DNA of 8,471 nucleotides. It comes from Candidatus Curtissbacteria bacterium (GTDB lineage Bacteria > Patescibacteriota > Microgenomatia > Curtissbacterales > GWA2-41-24). Made by a program: the position numbers and the translations under genes. Positions 4,312 to 8,471 of this stretch are shown piece after piece. The stretch covers positions 1-8,471 of the forward strand of contig JACPYZ010000117.1 in the NCBI GenBank assembly GCA_016195765.1, written 5' to 3'. The notes beneath the pieces were generated by a model. That model worked only from the letters and a program-made list of their open reading frames with translations. It did not search any database and had not been told where the DNA came from. Within the stretch, counting starts at the first letter, position 1, and the number at the start of each line of letters is the position of its first letter.

Positions 4312-4551
4312 TTAATTTTCCGGAAGAGCGGCAAAGTCTGCCTGCATCTTTTGATACCATTCCATACCTGAAGCTGGATTTTTCCACCTTTCTTCCATCA
4401 TCTCGTGTGCAGATTTATGATCTTCGTCGCCGCTTGCGATCATATCTTTCAGGTGCTGGTCATCTGCCTTTATCACCTCGTCGGCTGTATTTCCGCTTAG
4501 TGGTGCATCGCATGGCCCTCCCATTTGTTTGCATGTCATTGTTTTCAACAA
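4312..4551 (-). CDS. DUF1059-like small Cys-containing protein
   Basis: This is a 79-aa soluble protein. The N-terminus MLKTMTCKQMGGPCD has Cys7 and Cys14 around a GG turn, as in DUF1059-type small proteins. A helical, Asp/Glu/His/Met-rich body follows (KADDQHLKDM, EDHKSAHEMMEERW), ending with PASGMEWYQKMQADF. The family's function is unknown. Start TTG 4551 is chosen because an excellent Shine-Dalgarno, AGGAGGTGAT (4554-4563), lies 6 nt upstream. TTG 4548 at 9 nt is equally possible, while ATG 4539 would be too far. TATAAT on the minus strand (4574-4579) gives a short leader. The gene is divergent from the transporter and just right of repeat E. Confidence 0.72.
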   Translation of the reverse strand: MLKTMTCKQMGGPCDAPLSGNTADEVIKADDQHLKDMIASGDEDHKSAHEMMEERWKNPASGMEWYQKMQADFAALPEN

Positions 4552-4573
4552 ATATCACCTCCTGTCTTTGCTT

Positions 4574-4579
4574 ATTATA
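4574..4579 (-). promoter_or_regulatory. -10 box (TATAAT), DUF1059-like gene
   Basis: Perfect TATAAT on the minus strand, 22 nt from TTG 4551, with the Shine-Dalgarno in the short leader. Its -35 region overlaps the opposing -10 box at 4603-4608. Confidence 0.6.
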
Positions 4580-4582
4580 AAC

Positions 4583-4601
4583 TGTTGGACATTTGAACCT
4601 T
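4583..4601 (+). repeat. Element related to type I repeats, inverted
   Basis: TGTTGGACATTTGAACCTT resembles the reverse complement of repeats A and B (TGTTRGACA, then TTARAACTT). It sits between the divergent -10 boxes. TGTTGGACA is also at 3871-3879. It could instead be a shared -35 or operator sequence. Confidence 0.4.
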
Positions 4602-4602
4602 G

Positions 4603-4608
4603 TATACT
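4603..4608 (+). promoter_or_regulatory. -10 box (TATACT), transporter gene
   Basis: TATACT ends 6 nt before GTG 4615, predicting a leaderless GTG-initiated mRNA. An upstream in-frame TTG (4600) would lie within the promoter. Confidence 0.55.
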
Positions 4609-4614
4609 TTCTTT

Positions 4615-5502
4615 GTGAAGGCAAAAGCCCCTCTTGGTGCAAGTCTTGTAGTGTTGTCCTCGGTTTTTTATGCCAGTTACGGTATTTGGACTAAACTAAC
4701 TGGTGACTTCTTCGACGGATACACAGCCTCTTTTCTTAGAAGTATATTGGTAGTTCTTATACTCGCTTCGATTGCTGGTTATTATCGTAATTTTGAGCCT
4801 TTACGCTTAAGGCAAAATTGGCGGTATATATGTGGAATGGTAATTGCGTCCTTGTTTACCTGGGGTCCACTATATTTTGCTGTTTTGCAGGCTGGTGTTG
4901 GAATTACTTTGTCTGTTGCTTATGTCAGCATTGTACTAGGCATGTTTTTCTTTGGCTGGCTGTTTTTTGGGGAGCGTTTTACAAAAGGCAAAGTTTTTTC
5001 TGCGGTACTAGGTATTATTGGCTTAGCGTTAATTTTTTCGCCTACAGTTTTTGGTTTGGGTTGGATTGCGCTTTTTGCTGCACTTATAAGTGGTTTTTCC
5101 TCTGCTGCAAATATCGTTTTTACAAAACAAATTAAATATGGCTCGACGCAATCGACGATTATCTTATGGACGGCATCGGTTCTTGCAAATGGACTAATGG
5201 CATTCTTGTTCGGTAAATCCTTCCCAACGTTTGAATGGCAAATTCAATGGTTTTATCTACTTATTTTTGCTGTGACTTCGGTTATTGCCTCTTGGTCTCT
5301 TGTACGTGGCGTGAAACTTATCGATGCTGGAGCGGCTGGCATTCTTGGCTTATTAGAAATAGTTTTTGGTGTTGTGTTTGGGGTGGCTTTTTTCCAAGAA
5401 AGACCAACTGCGGTTGTAATTTTAGGTATGGTGGTAATTGTTATTGCGGCAGCAATTCCATACTTTCGGGACTTTAATGCTAAACACGACAGCTTAAATT
5501 AA
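4615..5502 (+). CDS. EamA/DMT-superfamily transporter
   Basis: The product is about 295 aa with ten predicted transmembrane helices arranged as two EamA repeats. The first repeat runs from PLGASLVVLSSVFYASYGIW to the segment ending LALIFSPTVFG, and the second from WIALFAALISGFSSAANIVF to VVIVIAAAIPYF. Characteristic features are the FLRS segment after helix 2 (a variant of the usual R-rich loop), GVGITLSVAYVSIVLG in helix 4 and FFGERFTKGKV, with the second-repeat counterpart FFQERPTAVVILGMV. Such carriers sit in the cytoplasmic membrane and move small metabolites, often amino acids or nucleotide-type compounds; the substrate cannot be read from sequence. The frame opens at TTG 4600, but GTG 4615 is preferred because of the -10 box at 4603. 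It is divergent from the DUF1059-like gene. No terminator is obvious after the stop. Confidence 0.9.
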   Translation: MKAKAPLGASLVVLSSVFYASYGIWTKLTGDFFDGYTASFLRSILVVLILASIAGYYRNFEPLRLRQNWRYICGMVIASLFTWGPLYFAVLQAGVGITLSVAYVSIVLGMFFFGWLFFGERFTKGKVFSAVLGIIGLALIFSPTVFGLGWIALFAALISGFSSAANIVFTKQIKYGSTQSTIILWTASVLANGLMAFLFGKSFPTFEWQIQWFYLLIFAVTSVIASWSLVRGVKLIDAGAAGILGLLEIVFGVVFGVAFFQERPTAVVILGMVVIVIAAAIPYFRDFNAKHDSLN

Positions 5503-5547
5503 GTCATATCGGGCTAGCAGACTACTTATTTGGAATTGGTGGTAAAG

Positions 5548-5553
5548 TAAAAT
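5548..5553 (+). promoter_or_regulatory. -10 box (TAAAAT), CxxC membrane protein gene
   Basis: TAAAAT ends 5 nt before ATG 5559, the same geometry as other genes here. An overlapping TATTAT (5555-5560) covers the ATG and is less likely. Confidence 0.4.
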
Positions 5554-5558
5554 GTATT

Positions 5559-5975
5559 ATGCTTGACGATCTTAACGTAACTGTTCCAGAAAAAGGTTTG
5601 CCGTCAAAACCAAGGGTTTTTATTTTTTTGCGAGCGCTGGGAAGTTTAACCATTACTTCGATGGTGGTGGTTATTGTTCTGGTAGATGTTACGGCGTGGA
5701 TATACCAGGAAGTTTATTTTAGGATTTATAAAATTCCTAAAGTAAAAAGAAGTGATTATGTTGTGATTACCCGCGAGAAACTTAAAGGGTTGAATGTGTT
5801 TCAAAAATGGAATTGTGCTTACTGCGAATATGCCAATAGAGTCATTATTTGGGTCCAACAAATAGCTCATCAAACAGAGATTTATTCTTGTGCCATAAAA
5901 TATAGGCACAGGCTACCAGAAGAAACTTACCAGTCGAAATTTTTTGAGGAATCAAAATTCTCTAAGAGCGGATAG
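5559..5975 (+). CDS. Membrane-anchored CxxC protein of unknown function
   Basis: The product is 138 aa. A single hydrophobic helix spans about residues 22-48, preceded by a short polar N-terminus. A basic linker (KIPKVKRSDY) follows, then a conserved-looking C-terminal domain containing WNCAYCEYAN (Cys86, Cys89) and IYSCAIKYRHR (Cys111). I recall the pattern NCxYCxYANxL...EIAxRTExYxCPIK from uncharacterised bacterial proteins; this protein has a close version with CAIKY in place of CPIKH. The three Cys and nearby His suggest a metal site or redox role, on the cytoplasmic side if the positive-inside rule holds. An imperfect hairpin (5889-5910) lies within the coding sequence and is not needed to explain anything. 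The function is unknown. Confidence 0.82.
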   Translation: MLDDLNVTVPEKGLPSKPRVFIFLRALGSLTITSMVVVIVLVDVTAWIYQEVYFRIYKIPKVKRSDYVVITREKLKGLNVFQKWNCAYCEYANRVIIWVQQIAHQTEIYSCAIKYRHRLPEETYQSKFFEESKFSKSG

Positions 5976-5990
5976 TTCTATAACCAAAAC

Positions 5991-6080
5991 ATGTCAAAAA
6001 TAAAATTTAAAACTTTGAAACCCAGTTTTCGTGTAGTTAGGGATAACAAAGCTATGTGTCTAGCCTTAGAATGCAGGTGA
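5991..6080 (+). CDS. Possible 29-aa ORF in the gap before the cold-shock gene
   Basis: ATG 5991 lies 6 nt after TATAAC (5979-5984), the same spacing as the leaderless promoters of confirmed genes. The short basic peptide starts MSKIKFKTLKPSFRVV and ends ALECR. It has no recognised family and no Shine-Dalgarno. It may be a chance frame, a remnant, or a real micropeptide. The rest of the gap (6081-6118) shows nothing. Confidence 0.25.
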   Translation: MSKIKFKTLKPSFRVVRDNKAMCLALECR

Positions 6081-6118
6081 GTAAAGATTGCAGATTATTA
6101 GTTTTTCTTCCGAAATCG

Positions 6119-6124
6119 TATAAT
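6119..6124 (+). promoter_or_regulatory. -10 box (TATAAT), cold-shock gene
   Basis: Perfect TATAAT. The start of transcription should be at about 6131, giving a leader of roughly 48 nt before the cold-shock ORF, unlike the leaderless neighbours. Confidence 0.65.
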
Positions 6125-6130
6125 ACCAAG

Positions 6131-6151
6131 ATGGAAAGGAGGTATAGGTAA
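6131..6151 (+). CDS. Possible leader mini-ORF (MERRYR) upstream of the cold-shock gene
   Basis: An ATG six bases after the -10 box opens a six-codon frame, MERRYR, ending in TAA. It uses tandem AGG arginine codons that coincide with the Shine-Dalgarno AAGGAGG (6136-6142). If the start site falls on this ATG it is translated leaderlessly, and ribosomes on it would cover the Shine-Dalgarno. It may instead be a by-product of the ribosome site sequence. Confidence 0.3.
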   Translation: MERRYR

Positions 6152-6168
6152 ATTAATTAATAATTTAC
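6136..6168 (+). promoter_or_regulatory. Shine-Dalgarno plus AU-rich hairpin in the cold-shock leader
   Basis: AAGGAGG (6136-6142) lies 36 nt from ATG 6179, too far for normal initiation. Between them a perfect 8-bp inverted repeat, GTAAATTA/TAATTTAC (6148-6155, 6161-6168), closes a 5-nt loop. Folding removes 21 nt, leaving about 15 nt to the ATG. With a single G-C pair, the stem should be stable mainly in the cold. The thermosensor role is inference. Confidence 0.5.
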
Positions 6169-6178
6169 AAAAAATAAT

Positions 6179-6379
6179 ATGACTGGAACAGTTAAAACAA
6201 AGACAGACAAAGGTTATGGATTTATTTCACGCGAAGGAGAAGCGAAAGATCTTTTCTTTCATTCAACAGATTTAAGTGGTGTTACTTTTGATGAACTTCA
6301 AGTAGGAGCAACCGTTGAATTTGATGTTGTTGATGGTGAAAAAGGACCAAGTGCGAAAAACGTAAAACCTGCTGCGTAA
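6179..6379 (+). CDS. csp: Cold-shock domain protein (CspA family)
   Basis: The product is 66 aa, a complete single cold-shock domain of the usual length. These small OB-fold proteins bind single-stranded RNA and DNA in the cytoplasm and melt RNA secondary structure, supporting translation in the cold or more generally. RNP1 is KGYGFI (11-16) and RNP2 is LFFHST (25-30). The N-terminal strand MTGTVKTKTD and the ending EKGPSAKNVKPA are classic. The second residue pair differs slightly from the usual M-x-x-G-x-V-K-W: Thr replaces Trp at position 7. The leader carries a -10 box at 6119, a mini-ORF, a distant Shine-Dalgarno and an AU-rich hairpin. No strong terminator separates it from the GIY-YIG gene 43 bp downstream, so read-through is possible. 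Confidence 0.97.
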   Translation: MTGTVKTKTDKGYGFISREGEAKDLFFHSTDLSGVTFDELQVGATVEFDVVDGEKGPSAKNVKPAA

Positions 6380-6422
6380 GGTTTACAAAGGAATTTAAAA
6401 TCCTAAGGGTCTAAATTTTTCT

Positions 6423-6680
6423 ATGTATTACTTCTATATTCTGCGTTGCTTGGATAATTCCCTTTATTGCGGCATGACCCGAGATTTGCAGAACAGATTA
6501 GAGGAGCATAATTCTAGTGGTCAAAAAGGCGCTAAATATTTGCGGGGTAAAAAACCGGTAAAGATGGTTTATTGGGAACAATACCCTGATATTAGTGCAG
6601 CTATGAAAAGAGAGGTCGAGGTAAAAAAATGGCCGAAGTCTAAAAAAGAAGCATTAGTGGCGCAGAAAAAAGCTAGCTAA
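6423..6680 (+). CDS. GIY-YIG domain protein (YhbQ/UPF0213-like)
   Basis: The product is 85 aa, a stand-alone GIY-YIG nuclease domain as in the UPF0213/YhbQ group. The GIY equivalent is YFYIL (3-7) and the YIG equivalent LYCGMT (14-19). The catalytic Arg is Arg25 in LQNRLEEHN with His29, and the metal-binding Glu is Glu64 in AMKREVEVKKW. A basic tail (KKWPKSKKEALVAQKKAS) completes it. Stand-alone members are thought to nick or bind DNA, but their physiological role is unsettled. Isolated copies also travel as accessory genes. ATG 6423 follows TAAATT (6412-6417) by 5 nt, a possible leaderless start. There is no Shine-Dalgarno. The gene converges with the DedA-like gene, with 25 bp between stop codons and no strong terminator visible. 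Confidence 0.93.
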   Translation: MYYFYILRCLDNSLYCGMTRDLQNRLEEHNSSGQKGAKYLRGKKPVKMVYWEQYPDISAAMKREVEVKKWPKSKKEALVAQKKAS

Positions 6681-6705
6681 AGCTTGGTCTCTCTAGAAGA
6701 TTTAC

Positions 6706-7170
6706 TTATGGTTTTATCGGTAACAGTGGCTTGCCGATGACAACAATGGGTACAATCACAAGGCTGTACCATAATATTTTCCCAAGAATAAACCAAATAA
6801 GGAATGTGTTGGTTGGTATTCGATAGAATCCGGCGAGAAAAATGAGTGCGTCTCCTACAAAAGGTACACCGGAGAAGAGTAACGCGAACTTACCATATCG
6901 TTTGAAGAGATTTTCGGCAATGATGTAATCTTTGCGCTTTCTGGTTTTGCGATACTTAGAAAGTAATGATCTGCCTTTTCTGCCAATTGCATAAATAAGT
7001 ACTGTACCAATGATATCTCCAATTAGTGCAATGCTGATGACAATGACCGGATTAAATCCAGTGGCAATGAGGCCAAGGATTATTCCATCAAGGGGAATCG
7101 GAATAGGTGATGGCGCAAGAATGGCCAAAAGAGCGAGCAAAACATAGCCGCCCAAGTTCATCAGGTGCAT
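6706..7170 (-). CDS. DedA/VTT-family membrane protein
   Basis: The product is 154 aa with about four to five hydrophobic segments. It carries the VTT-domain signature: the amphipathic entry LAPSPIPIPLDGIILGLIATGF, GDIIGTVLIYAIGRKGR (about 51-67), then FKRYGKFALLFSGVPFVGDALIFLAGFYRI, matching the family's F-x-R-Y-G ... P-x-x-x-G/D ... AG core. DedA proteins act in the cytoplasmic membrane; several are implicated in lipid-carrier or phospholipid flipping and in membrane integrity. Shortened members like this one (YqaA-like) are less studied. ATG 7170 is used because of TATACT on the minus strand 10 nt upstream (7181-7186); ATG 7161 is an alternative. It lies 36 bp downstream of the aldo/keto reductase on the same strand, so it may also be read as the second gene of that unit. 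Confidence 0.85.
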   Translation of the reverse strand: MHLMNLGGYVLLALLAILAPSPIPIPLDGIILGLIATGFNPVIVISIALIGDIIGTVLIYAIGRKGRSLLSKYRKTRKRKDYIIAENLFKRYGKFALLFSGVPFVGDALIFLAGFYRIPTNTFLIWFILGKILWYSLVIVPIVVIGKPLLPIKP

Positions 7171-7180
7171 ATTTATTTTT

Positions 7181-7186
7181 AGTATA
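7181..7186 (-). promoter_or_regulatory. -10 box (TATACT), DedA-like gene
   Basis: TATACT on the minus strand, 10 nt before ATG 7170, lies in the short gap behind the aldo/keto reductase stop codon. It offers an internal promoter for the DedA-like gene with a very short leader. Confidence 0.45.
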
Positions 7187-7206
7187 TATGTTTGTGGTTT
7201 GGTCGG

Positions 7207-8043
7207 TTAGCGGAAAATGTTACTTGCGAGGTGAGGTGGTTCTACATAGGGTAAAGAACCCAGAGAAGAATATTCTTCGTTGAGATTGCTTAGTTTTTCC
7301 ATGTCTTTGCTTTCTAATTCAAAGTCAAAAACATTGATGTTTTCGTCCAGATGACGCTTTTGGTTGGCTTTGGGGATAGGAACTGTTCCCATTTGCAAAT
7401 TCCAACGAAGCAAAATCTGTGCTGATGTCACACCATATTTTTCTGCCAATTCTTTAAGTGTTTTGTCATCAAGACGTTTTGTTCGGGTCAGAGGACTGTA
7501 GGCTTGTATAACGATTCTTTTAGCATTGCAGTATTTGAGCATTTCATCACTATGGCCAAATGGGCTCCATTCGATTTGGTTGACTGCAGGGATGTCTCCA
7601 CTGTTTGCTATTAGTTTGTCGATTAAATCTATCGAATAATTACTGACGCCAATGTCTTTTGTCAATCCTTCTTCTCTAGCTCGGATTAGGTCCTTCCATA
7701 AAGTTTCACCTGCACCTTGTGGCGGAGGCCTATGGATTAACGTCAAATCGACATAGTCTATATCTAGCTCTTCTAAATTAGCTTTGGTTCTTTGGTAAGC
7801 ATCGTCTGTTTCTTCGACTTTGGTGACGATGTAAACTTTATCTCTCGGAACGCCACTTTTTCTTAGCCCATTACCTATGCCGGGTTGGGTACCATAATCG
7901 CTGGAGGTATCAATCAAAGGATGGCCAAGGCTTATGGCATAAGCTATTGTTTCGGCTGTGTCTTTTGTGAGCTGCCATGTGCCTAGGCCAAAAACGGGCA
8001 TAATATTACCGCTATTGAGCAGTAGAGTGGTGTCTTTTGTCAT
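7207..8043 (-). CDS. Aldo/keto reductase
   Basis: The product is 278 aa, the standard length of the bacterial 2,5-diketo-gluconate reductase-like branch of the aldo/keto reductase superfamily. These are soluble (alpha/beta)8-barrel enzymes that reduce aldehydes and ketones with NADPH. The catalytic tetrad is complete: Asp45 and Tyr50 in LIDTSSDYG, Lys75 in IVTKVEE and His104 in TLIHRP. VGVSN-type (here IGVSNYS), NQIEWSPF, the QAYSPL strand and the NADPH-binding IPKANQKRHLDEN are all present. GTQPGIGNGLRKSGVPRDKVYIVTK is the usual segment around Lys75. The physiological substrate is unknown; detoxification of reactive carbonyls is plausible and would fit the glyoxalase-like gene that diverges from it. 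No Shine-Dalgarno is visible, and CAAAAT six bases before the ATG could be a weak -10. Confidence 0.95.
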   Translation of the reverse strand: MTKDTTLLLNSGNIMPVFGLGTWQLTKDTAETIAYAISLGHPLIDTSSDYGTQPGIGNGLRKSGVPRDKVYIVTKVEETDDAYQRTKANLEELDIDYVDLTLIHRPPPQGAGETLWKDLIRAREEGLTKDIGVSNYSIDLIDKLIANSGDIPAVNQIEWSPFGHSDEMLKYCNAKRIVIQAYSPLTRTKRLDDKTLKELAEKYGVTSAQILLRWNLQMGTVPIPKANQKRHLDENINVFDFELESKDMEKLSNLNEEYSSLGSLPYVEPPHLASNIFR

Positions 8044-8098
8044 GGGTTAATTTTGGAGGTTTAGTGAGAGTTGATTGTTTGAGTTGAGTTACAGATTC

Positions 8099-8128
8099 GT
8101 AAGAGACATAAGTGCTTCTTACTTTTTT
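8099..8128 (+). terminator. Terminator-like hairpin upstream of the VOC gene
   Basis: GTAAGA (8099-8104) pairs with TCTTAC (8117-8122), followed by six T (8123-8128). The stem is weak and the loop is 12 nt. No plus-strand gene lies upstream, so a terminator here would only stop stray or antisense transcription running towards the VOC promoter. The rest of the 8044-8155 gap shows no gene. Confidence 0.25.
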
Positions 8129-8155
8129 CAGACATGAATTTAAAATTTGCAGTGG

Positions 8156-8161
8156 TATAAT
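8156..8161 (+). promoter_or_regulatory. -10 box (TATAAT), VOC gene
   Basis: Perfect TATAAT preceded by TGG, 10 nt before ATG 8172; very short leader with no Shine-Dalgarno. Confidence 0.55.
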
Positions 8162-8171
8162 TGCTGGGCTT

Positions 8172-8471
8172 ATGAAGATGAATCCGGTTGTACATTTTGA
8201 AATGCCTGCAGAAGACAGAGAGCGTATGGCGAAGTTTTATACTGATGTTTTTGGTTGGCAAACACAGCTGATGGGTGAGGAGATGGCCAATTATGTTTTG
8301 GCAGCAACAACAGAGTCAGACGAAAAAGGTCAATCTAAAACACCTGGTGCAATCAATGGCGGATTTTTTGAAAAGAAAGGTGATCAAAAGGATAGTGTTA
8401 TTTCTGTAGTTATTCAAGTTGATGATATTCGTGAACACATAGAGAAAGTAAAAGCGGGTGGTGGAACTGTG
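8172..8471 (+). CDS. VOC-superfamily (glyoxalase/bleomycin-resistance-like) protein, 3' end outside the window
   Basis: An open frame of 100 codons runs off the right edge. The opening MKMNPVVHFEMPAEDRERMAKFYTDVFGWQ is the characteristic beta-alpha start of a VOC module. His8 is in the position of the first metal ligand, and FYTDVFGW is the family's helix end. NYVLAATT (about 41-48) and GAINGGFFE (about 60-68) follow, then VISVVIQVDDIREHIEKVKAGGGTV, the second beta-alpha unit. Relatives of this type are usually around 120-140 aa, so a few dozen residues are missing. VOC proteins include glyoxalase I, dioxygenases and drug-binding resistance proteins; the exact activity cannot be told. It is divergent from the aldo/keto reductase, and both could handle reactive carbonyls, but that is inference. 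Confidence 0.9.
   Translation, partial: MKMNPVVHFEMPAEDRERMAKFYTDVFGWQTQLMGEEMANYVLAATTESDEKGQSKTPGAINGGFFEKKGDQKDSVISVVIQVDDIREHIEKVKAGGGTV

Noticed and set aside
4818..5477. Cys- and Trp-rich plus-strand frames inside the transporter gene
   Set aside because: Out-of-frame shadows of a membrane-protein gene; the Cys/Trp-rich composition is typical of a shifted frame.
6380..6422. Terminator between the cold-shock and GIY-YIG genes
   Set aside because: GGA...TCC can pair over only three bases before the T-run; too weak to call.
8061..8261. Minus-strand 66-codon frame between the reductase and the VOC gene
   Set aside because: It overlaps the VOC start and its promoter, lacks its own start signals and resembles no protein.
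1..8471. TGA read as glycine (Gracilibacteria code)
   Set aside because: TGA closes the 90-aa gene at 2353 exactly at a repeat edge, and no in-frame TGA is needed inside any recognised domain.
1..8471. CRISPR array, insertion sequence or integrase gene
   Set aside because: No regularly spaced identical repeats, no transposase or recombinase-like ORF and no long terminal inverted repeats were found.

Overview
The window looks like an AT-rich bacterial chromosome segment, most likely from Patescibacteria (Candidate Phyla Radiation). The clues are compact genes, a small group I intron inside a tRNA with no encoded CCA, a DUF5674-type protein, a small three-helix membrane protein of a kind I recall mainly from these genomes, and many genes whose -10 box sits right against the start codon. 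TGA acts as a normal stop, which argues against the Gracilibacteria/Absconditabacteria code. The assignment is inference.

Left end (1-190): the 3' part of a group I intron (P4-P9, ending near 152) followed by the 3' exon of a tRNA, most probably tRNA-Asn. The 5' exon lies outside the window.

Accessory stretch (about 190-4300): unrelated small genes in both orientations lie in segments of roughly 0.65-1.2 kb: a 68-aa ORF, an RBBP9/YdeN-like alpha/beta hydrolase, an orphan 199-aa protein, a GNAT acetyltransferase, an overlapping two-gene pair on the minus strand (DUF5674-like plus a helical protein), a three-helix membrane protein, two tiny minus-strand genes and a YdeI/OmpD-associated protein. 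The joints between segments carry short related repeats at 1015, 1671, 2320, 3021, 3091 and 4266. The 2320, 3091 and 4266 copies resemble the 3' end of the tRNA at the left edge. This looks like a tRNA-anchored gene-cassette array. It lacks canonical integron attC architecture, and no recombinase is visible here.

Right half (about 4300-8471): more ordinary genes. A DUF1059-like small protein and an EamA/DMT transporter are divergent from one compact promoter region. They are followed by a membrane-anchored CxxC protein of unknown role, a cold-shock protein with an unusual leader (mini-ORF, Shine-Dalgarno and AU-rich hairpin), a GIY-YIG domain protein, a minus-strand pair of aldo/keto reductase and DedA-family membrane protein, and a VOC/glyoxalase-like gene running off the end.

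Most genes appear to be transcribed individually from promoters giving leaderless or nearly leaderless mRNAs. Two minus-strand small genes (3545-3682, 4312-4551) instead have strong Shine-Dalgarno sequences. There is no obvious shared pathway; the left half reads as an accumulation of independent accessory functions (hydrolysis, acetylation, possible toxin-antitoxin, stress).
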